64,000 bases of DNA from Hyparrhenia diplandra (taxonomy: Eukaryota; Streptophyta; Magnoliopsida; Poales; Poaceae), in NCBI GenBank assembly GCA_015847255.1, contig JADLZK010007793.1, forward strand, positions 434,001 to 498,000, written 5' to 3'. The first letter of the stretch is position 1; each line of letters begins with the position of its first letter. Below, piece by piece: positions 54,801 through 63,663 of the stretch. The translations under genes were made by a program, and so were the position numbers. A model generated the notes under the pieces. It made no database searches and was not told the DNA's origin. It was given only the letters and a program-made list of their open reading frames with translations.

Positions 54801-57800
54801 GTGTGCCTTCATCGGGGTTGCACTGGATAAACCACATCCGGGCTCCCCCTTCAGATTATAGGACGCCATCCGGACTTGCTCTTTCTCGGGGGATCCATTT
54901 GTTCAGGAAATAAGATTCACACGGTTTAGGAACGCCGTGGGGTCCGACTTTTGCCGTCGAATCCGGGAAAATCGACTTTCTAGAACCGAGGCGGCCGATC
55001 ACCGTGATGATCGCTGAAGCCCGGGCGCGGGAGCCCAAACTTGATGAAGACGAAGGCCGAGCCCGCCGCAGAGTGAGCATCCGGCTGGCCGCATGGCAGC
55101 CATGTTGGTGGTGAGCTCGCGGATCATGGCGGCGAGTTCGGTGGGGGTGGGTTACGCCATGGGTGGCGAAGTGGAAGCGGTGGAATGGGTGGGTGAGGGT
55201 GGTGCGGAAGCGGAAGGAGGAACGACGGCCGGAGGATCGCCGGACAGCCGATACCAGTTGTCAAGGGCCTCCAATCCAAGGCTAGGAGCTCCCTGACTTC
55301 TTAGATCATATGAATGGGGTAAGGGTGGCGCCAGGGTTGTTGCCTGGCTGCCTAAGCAAAGGTGAGATTGAAGAATAGAATAGGAGGAAGACTTGATAAT
55401 GATTTCATTCTTGATTCAACTGGTTCCAACGATTACATATATATAGGAGGCTAGCTCCTTGATTCTAATGCCGGGCATTACCCAGCCGGCCATTGCTAAA
55501 CCTTTCTCCTTCTCCGGCCGCGTTCCCACTCACCAACTCTTGGCCTAACTGGCGGCCTCTTCGTGCCGCTTCTCGGTCAAGCTGGCCTACTTGGTTCTTG
55601 GGCCGGCGCCTATAATGGCGGCCCCACATCACACAAACAAATGATGATTTAACTTATAGGACAACTTAAAAACAATTCTATTTAAGGACCTGGGAAATAC
55701 ATGCTAAAACCCCAACGTATGCTACAAAAGGTCCCTTAACTTTTCAAGAGCAATACCCCCAACATTCAGTACCCTAGTTTTCAACATTAGGGAAGCATGA
55801 TGAGAAAAGAATTATTAAGGCCCCATTTTCTAAAAAAAAAGGCCATGTCGCAGAAAATCAATTCTACAGTAGTGTTATTACATTACATATGAAACCTAAA
55901 AGTTAACGGCTAGGTCGTGCACACAATGAGGACTTTATAGGTTTGTTGGGTGTCAGTATATAAGACAAGTTGTTTTACAGAATTAATCAGTTGCACAAAT
56001 TATGCACTTTGTTTTTGACAGGATGGATACAATTCTTTTGACTAGGCAATAACCTCTTTATTCTAAGGAAAACACACTGCAGCGCTAGACTTTTGTTGCT
56101 CAGCTCACACCTCTTTATTTAGATTGTGCTCTTTGGTCACTTGTAAAAACTTGTAATCAGGAGCATCTTAATCGGTTACAGGGTACTGATGATCGCGCAT
56201 GTAGAAGGACTGGCAATGATAGAAATGGACCAAAATGATCTAGTTGCTAACACTAGCAGCACCAGGGAAGAAGAGAATGGTTTGGTTGGCTCAAGAAAAA
56301 GAAAACGACCAGATCAAGACTGGCCAAGTAGTAGGCCAGAGCAGATGGAGAGCGATGGCTCAACAAATAAAGAAGAGGTACCGCAAGCAACACTCCTATT
56401 TTTTTCTGCAGTATATCATACGTATTAACCTAGAAAAAAATTCATGCGATGCATCGCTTATATTTTTTAAGTAACTTCTAAGTACACGTTTTTAGGGAAT
56501 TACCATATTCAGATCGTGTCATGTTTTCCTTGAGCACAACTTGTTCCACATGGACTCATTTAACTTTTTCCCCCTCGTAGATTCATTCCATCTCCAATAA
56601 ACTGCTCGATGTTTACCCTGAGAAGCTTCAGCTACCATTTAAGGCCAATAAGCTGACCTCTTGTTCACTACAGCTGAGAAACATGACAGATGACCACGTT
56701 GCTGTCAGGCTTCTGACAAAGTGCTCGAAGAGGTACATGGCAAAGATGCCACTCTGTTGCATCATGCCGCCAAAGTGCATCTACACACTCATAGTGACAG
56801 TTAGTGATCAGAAGAAGAGATCCGAGCTGAGCAGCGACGAGTTTGTCATCCTGGAGAGCACCATTTGCTTGGAAGAACATATTATCAAGCTGCAGAATGC
56901 TAATATAGACTTAGCGGCCATCGAGTTTCACAACTTTTTTAAAGAAGCAAAAGAGATGGCAGCTGATAAGGTGTATGAGCTGAAGTTGAGTGTTGTTTCT
57001 GACCCACTAAAAGAGACTACCTCTGTTCAGGTGATCAAGTCGTTGAACAGTTGACTAGTTGGAAACACTTCCACTATTTCTGTAGTATATCTATTAGACT
57101 TGAGCATCGAACAAATTTATTCATACTGTATTTATTTTTCCCTTCTAATGGTGGTGATGTGGTAGCAGCAACAGTCTGACGTCGAGGTGATCTGCCTCCA
57201 ATTTTTTTCAACCATTGCCTTTTTTGTTATAACAGTTGACATTTTTCACCAATTAATGTTGCTTTGTGTTTTGGTTGAATCAGATTGTATCCAATAGGAA
57301 GTTTTTTCACATGTGTTGTCTGTGGACGTGCATCCAACAGAACCATGGTTAGCACCTGTCTTACAAATATAGCGCTTTAGATGATTTATGAAGTCTTTTT
57401 CACAGTTAACATTTCCTTTGTTCAATACGCAGGATTCTGACGACCAATCAAGTGGGAGAGGTTTTCATTTGGGACTACCAAGTGCAGGTAGGTTACTGCA
57501 TCATCTCACCTAGTCATCTGTATACAACGGTAGCAGTTCTGTTGCTTTGTAAATTTTCAGTTGGTTACTTACAGTGGATATGCTCATTCATGTGCAGGCC
57601 AAAGCTAAATCCTTTGATTTCACCCAGAAACCAGGTATCCTTTCTGATGTTACTATTCCATTTATTCTTCTTTTTAGGAAAAAAGAGAAGAAGCAGGCAG
57701 AGTTCTACCGTTCTTATACTAACATATGCATGATATTACTTCGTTGCAAAAACAGTTTACTCTGGTAAATTTATTGAGCAAGAGGAATGGATTGTCGCTG

Positions 57801-60100
57801 GTGATGGCTATGGCACTATCTATGTATATAGTTACCATACAGAAGAAGAAGTTATAAACTTCGACGCTCATGATAGTGACATCACGTCTTTGGCTGTGCA
57901 TCCCACTGATCCACTTGTGCTCTCGGCATCTGAGGATCGTCTAATAAAGCTCTGGGACTGGAAGAAGAACTGGGGAGTGTACTCGAACATTTGAGGGGCA
58001 CTCCACCAGAGTAACACATGTAAATTTTAACCCAATGGACACCAACAGTTTTGCAACTGCATCTTTGGATCACACAATCAAGGTTTGACTTTAATTTGAT
58101 CTTATCTACAAAATAGGATTTTCCTGCATAATCAGCTCTATACAAAAGAAATATTACTAAATGCAATCCCCTGGAGACTTACAACAAATCATTCTTTGCT
58201 ATACTCTGTAGATCTGGAACATTTCTTCTCCTGAGAGCAAAATGACACTGTCTGATCACCCAGGCGGCCTGCTTTGTGTTCACTGTTACTCAAGTGATAT
58301 GAGGCAGTATTTGATTGCCGGATCATGGGATGGGACTGCACAAGTATAGCATCTTTACTGAAGAATACACTTACAATGTTGTTTGGCATAAAAAAAATAC
58401 TACAGTACTTCGCTGACATCCTCTTTGTTAATTAGGTCTGGGACATAGAGACGGGAAGTCTTGTTCAGACGCTTAAAGGGCATGCACATCGTATTAGTTG
58501 CGTCTACCATCACCCAGAACTTCCAGTAGTAATCACAGGTTCACATGATGGGACTATTCGCCTTTGGAACTCCACTACCTACAGGTACATTGAAATTCTT
58601 AGTTTTTCTGTCATTTTATTGGATGCTTCTAGGAACACGCTTCATCAATAATACTTCTGCTCTATACATGTTGTTTAACTAAATAGTTAGTTGAAGGTTG
58701 GAAGCTTTTTTTTTCCTTATAGTTTAGTAGTTTCACTTTGTGAGATGACAGGTGAGTGGCTAAAGAACATGTAGAATCGAATTATCATAGATATAGTGAT
58801 AAAATTTAAATATTGTGTTATCTAGATACATACAATTTCATAAACCATGGATCTTAGTATGGTGCATATAATTGGTAATAACCTTGGTGTGGTTGGTATT
58901 AACACTTCCAAAGTTGCAAAAGTTCATTTTTGTAGTTTTCATAACAGCTATCTTTTTAATCTTCCAGACTCGAAATTACAGTTGGTATTAACCTTGGTGT
59001 AGTTCATGCTCTTTGGATATATCAAAGACTTAAGAAGGTAACAGATTGTTTTAGTTTATTTTATATTACTATTTATCACCGATTGAAAAAAAAAAAAAAC
59101 ATAAATTTAATGCTTTCTACATTAATGCATTGCTTCAACAACTTCATCATATTGTAGTATCCATGACACCTCGTTAATAAATATGCTTTGATGTATCTTT
59201 TTTTTTCAAAAGAGAGTATCTATAAAACTACAACTTTCAATCATATTTTTAAGGAACCATGAAATGATAATTTTCTAACCCACAACATGATTTAGTTACA
59301 ACATGAATTAAAAACAAAATTTGTCCATTTTTGCAAACTTGTACATTTGTATTGTTTTTTATTAGATGAATTTGCTGAAGGTTCTAGTGTGAAATCATAT
59401 GTGTACCTAGTTAAAGTCCTAGACTCTATAGTAGCACCTACTGTCCTAGGAATTTTAATTCCATCTTGGATGCATTAACTTATTATTTTCTAAGAAAAGA
59501 AAAAATATTTAAGTATTTCATGACTTGTTTTAGCTAGAAGTTATGCAAACTATTTGCACCAAAAGTTTTGTTTCCAAAAATAGGTTGAGATTGCCATGGG
59601 CCATTGCAAAACTATTGCTAACATAGAGCTTTAAAAGGCACATGTAGCCTAATTTTGTGTAACACCATACATAAAAAATTTGCTTGAAACTAACCCTGCA
59701 TATGTGTAGTATTCCTCTTATATTTTCATCATAACTTCATATAAAAGTCTTAATTTGAATATGGTGCATTTGTAGACATGGATCATAAACCAACTAGTCT
59801 CTATTTTGACAACCAAATTACCACTATATATTCGTCTCACCATACTAGAATATTTGTGTGATACATGCTAAGACTAGACAATTAATAGTTCACATACATA
59901 GTATATGCTTGTTAGTTGTTCATTTTTAATTGATTCTAACATTGTTTGGAACTTGAGTGCCATCATACTCCAATTTATATATCACGAATATTTGGCTGCC
60001 ATAATGTTTATCTAATGAAGCATATATAAATTGTGTGTAGGATTGTAATCGGTTGTCACCAAGGAATAGCCATCGTGGGATTGATGAACTCCGTTAAGAC
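42893..60100 (+). CDS. Kinase-MSP-WD40-MSP-WD40 fusion gene (about 22 coding exons)
   Basis: Exons by splice sites and homology: 42893-43026, 43108-43366, 43476-43697, 45595-45740, 45857-46429, 46761-46816, 46927-46987, 48542-48581, 48671-49005, 49092-49229, 49316-49473, 49882-49953, 56182-56377, 56581-57016 (donor at 57017), 57284-57347, 57433-57487, 57598-57634, 57756-58082, 58212-58343, 58436-58584, 58968-59037 and 60041-about 60100. Exon phases agree across most junctions, including the 6-kb intron that holds Reina-2. This, with no break at that insertion, argues for one gene. The MSP-WD40 part is duplicated in tandem with matching intron positions. One-base indels occur in the kinase, MSP1 and the second WD40 part. 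A possible role linking phosphorylation to ER-Golgi membrane traffic is inferred from the domains only. Two or three adjacent genes remain possible. Confidence 0.6.
43698..44461 (+). other. Kinase intron, left part
   Basis: Donor GTGAGT at 43698. AT-rich, nothing recognised apart from short A-runs. Confidence 0.5.
44478..44830 (+). mobile_element. tRNA-derived SINE in a kinase intron
   Basis: Flanked by a perfect 16-bp target duplication CTTCCTACCAAGCTGC (44462-44477 and 44831-44846). Box A-like TAGCCTAATGGTTAGAG and box B-like AAGTTCGACTTCC lie in the first 70 bases. The tail is GAG followed by a T-run. Its 3' part is tandemly duplicated, about 44662-44726 and 44727-44788, both ending TCTTCTTAATCAAAA. 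Confidence 0.85.
44847..45590 (+). other. Kinase intron, right part, with a GC-rich island
   Basis: 44850-45270 is strongly GC-rich and unlike the AT-rich intron around it. It matches no domain I know on either strand. It may be a captured gene fragment or part of an older insertion. 45271-45590 is AT-rich with no feature. Confidence 0.4.
46043..46429 (+). pseudogene. First MSP (VAP-like) domain
   Basis: MSP domains are immunoglobulin-like folds found in VAP proteins at the ER, where they bind FFAT motifs. Here QLFIVEPSHLCFP, FETDKLIPCPVH and LTNNADHDIAYS occur in successive frames, followed by GIVLARSTRTYV and MQKQEKPPPNLDTIRIQG. It lies in the same exon as the end of the kinase. Two one-base indels (one in a C-run near 46097) and a change near 46137 break the frame. 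The exon ends with a clean donor at 46430. Identification rests on similarity to the better preserved MSP2. Confidence 0.65.
46761..49953 (+). CDS. First beta'-COP-like WD40 propeller
   Basis: Seven exons, all open and in phase: 46761-46816, 46927-46987, 48542-48581, 48671-49005, 49092-49229, 49316-49473, 49882-49953. Repeats include IDPHPLEPW, GIEIWNYKTR, VAKFVARNQWFVAGYSDGYM, AVHPTEPYVLSASYYEG, NVKLWDWEKSWECTRIFE, HLITADYGGTVKIWDM and VTGSVDGTVCLWNPTT. The series matches the N-terminal propeller of coatomer beta', which recognises dilysine cargo signals. The propeller is diverged: several GH/SxD turns are lost. The donor after 49229 is GC instead of GT. Confidence 0.72.
46988..48541 (+). 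other. Long intron in the first WD40 part
   Basis: Donor GTAAGT at 46988, acceptor TGTGCAG ending at 48541. AT-rich. It contains the LINE 3' end listed next and GTATACGGAGTAG near 48367, a possible Stowaway scrap. Confidence 0.6.
47341..47452 (+). mobile_element. 5'-truncated LINE 3' end
   Basis: GGGTCTATGTATAACTCC, CTACTAATACAATGATACGC and TCTCCTGCGTGTTCGAG followed by an A-run form the well-known 3' terminus of grass L1-type elements. No reverse transcriptase part is attached. Confidence 0.65.
49954..50549 (+). other. Intron sequence before Reina-2, with a 59-bp tandem duplication
   Basis: The intron that later holds Reina-2 starts at 49954. The unit at 50289-50347 is repeated at 50348-50406 with few changes. 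It begins AAGTACTTCCTCCTTCTAGA and contains ATATAATGGAT, similar to Stowaway termini. TAAACTTGGTCAAAC at 50540-50554 would be the distal part of such an element, so Reina-2 may sit in an old MITE. Confidence 0.5.
50555..50925 (-). repeat. 3' LTR of Reina-2
   Basis: 371 bp. It contains a TA-rich TATA-like run (50730-50745) on the minus strand. Confidence 0.88.
50930..51480 (-). pseudogene. Integrase C-terminus and chromodomain of Reina-2
   Basis: One open frame (51476-50781) contains RFFGPYRISEVINEVAYRL, LHDVFHVGLLKKFVG and DHYPTFRLEGELLVEGRDVM. The last block is the Reina chromodomain tail. The frame runs on into the LTR. Confidence 0.8.
51510..52225 (-). pseudogene. Integrase core of Reina-2
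   Basis: ICGACTTCRRYKSEHLHP (zinc part), MEFIEALPCVGGK (first Asp region, the usual MDF being MEF here), CHFIPLTHT, then GIKLNMTMAFHPRS and AEFIYNTAF in other frames. The catalytic block is fragmented by frameshifts. Confidence 0.75.
52230..53600 (-). pseudogene. Reverse transcriptase and RNase H of Reina-2
   Basis: SLLVKKADGSWRF (about 53480), QCTDFSSSMNDIL and VLVFFDDI (catalytic Asp pair, about 53155), GYYRKFVHGF, then TPFIVECDASTHGFGAVF (RNase H Asp, about 52730-52680). At least four frame breaks. Confidence 0.8.
53890..55090 (-). pseudogene. Gag and protease of Reina-2
   Basis: Gag N-part CESYFLNKWIPRERASPDG (about 54925-54860), core LNLRYGPPARDNPSP and DHVAEYQDRFEA, then a knuckle-like tail ending KFEHGHNRVCKRVFLLELAE. 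The protease is seen as GSTHHFISEDAG (about 54080-54050), with the usual D-S-G start shifted out of frame. Confidence 0.75.
55259..55633 (-). repeat. 5' LTR of Reina-2
   Basis: 375 bp, partner of 50555-50925. Differences are few and concentrated near 55480-55600. Confidence 0.88.
55639..56181 (+). other. Intron sequence after Reina-2
   Basis: AT-rich, no recognisable feature apart from the acceptor GGTTACAG (56174-56181). Confidence 0.5.
56182..56377 (+). CDS. Linker exon with basic motif (end of first propeller)
   Basis: The exon continues the last blade (VLMIAHVEGLAMIEMDQND), in phase with 49953. It then encodes a polar Ser/Glu-rich linker with GSRKRKRPDQDW, which looks like a monopartite nuclear localisation signal. 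It ends at a clean GT donor (56378). The equivalent end of the second propeller is at 60041. Confidence 0.65.
56581..57052 (+). CDS. Second MSP (VAP-like) domain
   Basis: One intact frame. LLDVYPEKLQLPFKANKLTS starts the MSP fold, followed by NMTDDHVAVRLLTKCSKRYM, MPPKCIYTLIVTVSDQKKRS and, after the domain, AIEFHNFFKEAKEMAADKVY. The order is that of a VAP/MSP domain (about 100 residues). The frame can either end at TGA (57053-57055) or splice at the GTGATC donor (57017) into the second propeller, which matches the first copy. The upstream acceptor CCCCTCGTAG is at 56580 and the phase with the linker exon is correct. Confidence 0.75.
57284..60100 (+). pseudogene. Second beta'-COP-like WD40 propeller, with three one-base indels
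   Basis: Exons 57284-57347, 57433-57487, 57598-57634, 57756-58082, 58212-58343, 58436-58584, 58968-59037, 60041 onward. Repeats: LSVDVHPTEPW, GEVFIWDYQVQ, EWIVAGDGYGTIYVYSYHTE, AHDSDITSLAVHPTDPLVLS, SEDRLIKLWDWKKNW, FEGHSTRVTHVNF, TASLDHTIKIWNI, AGSWDGTAQVWDIETG and GSHDGTIRLWNSTTYR. These are close to coatomer beta' blades 1-7, closer than in the first copy. Indels: a T-run near 57303, a G-run near 57973 and a T-run near 59015. Each restores the family frame when one base is added or removed, which suggests sequencing error or very recent decay. Confidence 0.75.
59038..60040 (+). other. Intron in the second WD40 part
   Basis: AT-rich, donor GTAACA and acceptor TGTGTAG. No element ends recognised. 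Confidence 0.5.
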
Positions 60101-60492
60101 CATCTTACGTGCGAGAAGGTGGCGAGATATAATAACTATTCCGACGCAAACACTATTAGTTTTGTTAGTGTTTTTCGTGGAGAAGTACTTATGGCGTGTC
60201 AATAAATGTATAACATAATTTTATTTGAGTGGTGGGTGTGGTTTTCTTAGAGTTATTGTAAGCATAGTTTTTTCGCCCGTCACCCGTTATGCACCATGAA
60301 CCAACAAAAAATTGGCCAAAAACTTATGTGCCCCGTCCTCTAAACAAATTCTAGACATTTGAGCTCACCGAATCGCTATGTATGAATTGGAGAGTTTGGC
60401 GGCATGGCCTCGATGAGCAATTTATAGAGGGAAAAGTAAAAAATAACATAATACAACATCTCCATATATTTGAATTGAAGCCCGTATGATGC
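60101..60492 (+). other. Unassigned sequence after the last recognisable exon
   Basis: After IVIGCHQGIAIVGLMNS the frame stays open to 60216 but no longer resembles the family. An inverted repeat AACACTATTAGTTTTGTTAG lies near 60148-60167. A poly-A signal or stop for the gene was not identified. Confidence 0.35.
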
Positions 60493-61068
60493 TGCTGGCC
60501 GATTCCGGCTAGATTGGACCGAATTGACACGTGAGTTGGGAATTGGGAGGAGAGGAGAAGGATGGGGATGACGACGGCGGGCGGTGGCGGCGTGGGTGGC
60601 CGGCAGCGGCCTTGGAGGCACGGGCGGCGGCGGGCGGGGCGGCGCCGCATGGCGCTGAGGCGAGGCGGCGGCGACACGGGAGCCGAAGGCTTAAGATATA
60701 TTTTTATTTTCTTGCTTGTCCCCTAGAGATTACATGCCTCTTGCTTATATAGCCCGACTAGTGGGACTTGTAATCTAAGCAATCTCTATAAGGTTTCCTT
60801 ATACATTTGGAATACCTTTTACAAGCAATTCCTATTTTATTATTTCCTAATAAGGGTCTCCCTTATAGATGAGATAGCCCCTTGCACACCAAAATTACCT
60901 AAGATAATCCTAACTTGAAGGCGAAGCAAACTCGGAGTTGTGCGGAAGAGGGAAAGCGGGCGGCAGCGGGGGCCGGCCTCCTCGCGCGCGCCCCGCCCCC
61001 CCGGGCGGCGGTCGTCGCGTTTGGCCCAATTAGCCACTCTCGGGCTGGCCCAATTCTGGATCATGACA
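60493..61068 (-). repeat. 3' LTR of the gag-only element
   Basis: Minus-strand TATA-like CTATATAAGC at about 60747-60756. AT-rich middle and GC-rich ends. Confidence 0.75.
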
Positions 61069-61080
61069 TTTCCCCACCGC

Positions 61081-61900
61081 TCGACGAGGCGGCGCTGGCC
61101 CACGTCGCCCAACCCACCAGTGGTGGCGAAAGGCACGTCGATCGGGGAAGTGACAATTCCGGGCCGGTAGAGGACGAGAGGGCCGCACTTGTCGTTGTCG
61201 TCGTTGCGAGATCGGAGTCCTTGTCGGAGAAGGAGAAGTCGAGGTGGAAATCGCGAAGTAGATCTTGAACCCGAAGCTCGGGGGGCTGCACGAAGGAACG
61301 TTCGCCCATGCACGACGCATGACGAGGCGCCGAGGGTGCCCACGATAGCTCGACATCCGGGCGAGTCGGGGGTGGAGACGTGTAGGTGTAAGTTGCCTAA
61401 GACTTGTCACCTTTGCATGGAGTTGCTGCAGTAGACGTGTCGAAGAGACGTGGCGGCGACGAGGTGAAGTCGGGGAGGCACCAGAGGAGATCGCCGGGCG
61501 TCTTGCCGGGGTCCCACGCCTCTCCTTTGTCCACGGGGTGCCAACCGTGATGTTGTCGATGCGGGAAGAAGACGACGCGCCGTTGTTGTCGAAGAGGAGG
61601 ACGGTGGCACCCTCGATCCGCTCGTCGGGCGGCGGAGAAGAAGGACGCTGCCGGGAACGCCCGATCCTCCCAGGGCGATTGGGTAGGTGGAAGCCCACCG
61701 CTACGCCGTGCGAGTGGAACGTTCTCCCAGCCAGAAGTCTTGGAGGTACCCAACGTCTTTGGCCAGAAGCTCCTCGGCGGCGGGGGGATGTAGTAGCGGT
61801 GAAAGTACCTCACGATGCCGCAGCGGAGACTCCACTCGGGCGCGAGTTGATCGTACTCAATGGCGTTGGAGATGATCCCGACTCCTTGTTGGTAGTTGTG
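61081..61900 (-). other. Unassigned interior of the gag-only element
   Basis: GC-rich, with overlapping frames on both strands. No protease D-[ST]-G or reverse transcriptase motif is recognisable. A remnant of a longer element or an unrelated filler is possible. Confidence 0.4.
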
Positions 61901-63060
61901 CCCAATTGCATCCGAGTGATCATGTCGCTTCTTTGGCGGACCTCGATGTCGTCCATGGCAACAAAGAAGACGTTGCTGTCTGGAATGCGTCACACAAGGC
62001 AGCCGCTATGTCATTGTCGAGGCCACCGGATGGGCGCGGCGGTCGGCCGTTGCGCGCGCCCGGTGCCCGGCGTCTTCGTTGGCATCGTCCCGGCTCGTCG
62101 TCGTTGTAGCGGCGGGCAAGGTCGATGGCCTCCTCCATCGAGCGAGGCTCGAACCATTCGAGTGTGTTGCGGCGTCTCCCATGAGCCTTCCACGAAGAGT
62201 CGACATGGTGGCGCTGTCCCTCGAGTTCCATGCGTAGTGCATAGTTCTCGAAGGCGTCGATGTAGTCGTTCGCCTTTGCCTCCCTCGTGAAGGCGGCGCG
62301 CACGCCCGGGTGTCGAGGTAGGTGGGTGGTCCGGTGATGACGTAGGCGGTGGGTGAACTCGTCCCACTCGACGGAGAGTTCTTCTTGACGTATCCATGAA
62401 CCGCATCGCAAAGAATACCAACGAGGTGGAAAGCGGCAGAACTCACGAGTCGTCGGCCGGAGATCTCCAAGTTGTCGAAGAAGAGTTCCACTTCATGGGC
62501 CGGAGGTCGGGTCATCGGTGCCGCCATACTCCCGACTTGCGCACGCGTGACGTAGCGAGGGGTGATGTGATGCCGCTGGTGGCACCATGGGCTTTGGCGC
62601 CGCTGGTGGCGCCGTCAGGACGCCACGGCACCTCGGGGTAGGTAGCAGGGCGCCGCGGTTGGCACCGCTCGCCGGGCGTCCCCGCACCTGCGGTGTGTCT
62701 GGGGGGGAGACGGCAAAATGCAGGCCGCGGTGTCGTCGAAGGTGACGCTGATGACGGCCTCGAGCGCCGCACCAAGAACGCCATCATCTTCCTCGGCCGG
62801 AGGATCGCGTGGTCGAGCCGCCGACGGATCCGATCCAGGTGGGGGCGGCGGCCGGGCGGTGGCGGCCGGCCGTCGGCCAGCCGGGCGGCGGTACCGGGCC
62901 GCCCTCCGGCGCGGTCGCCAGACGTCGAGGGTCCTCGACGTGACGTAGACGCATTCCATCCCGGCCGTGGCGAAGTCTCGATGTCGCCGGGCGCCGGCCG
63001 ATCCGAACGCAGCTTGTCGCCGAGGAGCGCCTTCAATGCGCGCGTGAACTCCGTCATCTC
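61900..63060 (-). pseudogene. Gag of the gag-only element
   Basis: It starts MTEFTRALKALLGDKLRSDR (63057). Later frames show REYGGTDDP, WDEFTHRLRHH, ANDYIDAFENYALRMELEG, RHHVDSSWKAHG and SMEEAIDLARRYNDDE, the order of a Ty3/gypsy gag core (Retrotrans_gag type). Broken by at least three frameshifts. Confidence 0.65.
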
Positions 63061-63103
63061 GAAGCCATGGGTGGTGGGAATCGCCCCTGGTCTCCGGATA
63101 TCA

Positions 63104-63663
63104 GCCGCCGATTCCGGCCAGATTGGGCCGGAATTGACACGTGAAGGGGAATTGGGAGGAGAGGAGGAGGATGGGGATGACGACGGCGCGGCGGTGGCGT
63201 GGCGGCGGCGGCCGCGGCTGCCCGGCCTTGGGCGGAGGGGGAGGGATGCGCGCGAGCGTGGCGCGAGGCGGCGGCGGCACGGGAGTCGAAGGCGAAGATA
63301 TATTTTTATTTTCTTGCTTGTCCCCTAGAGATTACATGTCTCTTGCTTATATAGCCCGACTAGTGGGACTTGTAATCTAAGCAATCTCTATAAGGTTTCT
63401 TAAACGACCGGAATACCTTTTACAAGCAATTCCTATTTTATTATTTCCTAATAAGGGTCTCCCTTATAGATGAGATAGCCCCTTGCACATCAAAAATTAC
63501 CTAAGATAATCTTAACTTGAAGGCAAAGCAAACTCCGAGTCGCACGGGAAGAGGAAAAAGCGGCGGTAGGGGCCGGTCTCCCCTAGCAAGGCCCGCGCCC
63601 CCCCCTCCCGGGGCCGGGCGGTCGTCGTGTTTGGCCTAATTAGCCACTCGGTGGATCATGACA
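63104..63663 (-). repeat. 5' LTR of the gag-only element
   Basis: Same AT-rich middle as the left LTR, with indels mainly in the GC-rich ends. Confidence 0.75.

Larger units (their letters stand above)
50555..55633 (-). mobile_element. Reina-type chromovirus (Reina-2), antisense in an intron
   Basis: LTRs 50555-50925 and 55259-55633 (TGTCAAGG...CATCACA on the plus strand). Perfect target duplication CAAAC (50550-50554 and 55634-55638). On the minus strand the polypurine tract GAGGGGAGAGA is at 50926-50936 and the primer site TGGTATCGGC at 55247-55256. Gag, protease, reverse transcriptase, RNase H, integrase and chromodomain run right to left. The LTRs are close to identical, suggesting a young insertion, yet the coding part has many frame breaks. 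Confidence 0.9.
60493..63663 (-). mobile_element. Gag-only LTR retrotransposon (non-autonomous)
   Basis: LTRs about 60493-61068 and 63104-63663, the latter outer end being TGTCATGATCC on the minus strand. The polypurine tract GCGGTGGGGAAA (minus strand, 61069-61080) and primer site TGATATCCGGAGACC (minus strand, 63089-63103) fix the orientation. The 2-kb interior has a gypsy-type gag but no reverse transcriptase, RNase H or integrase. Flanks (GATGC and CCTGC) do not give a clean target duplication. Primer site and gag resemble the two Reina elements. Confidence 0.8.

Noticed and set aside
51171..55296. Plus-strand genes in Reina-2
   Set aside because: Shadows of the minus-strand gag and pol, which show ordered conserved motifs.
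61538..62290. A 250-codon plus-strand gene
   Set aside because: Overlaps minus-strand gag with recognisable motifs, and lies between LTRs whose polypurine tract and primer site fix the minus strand as sense.
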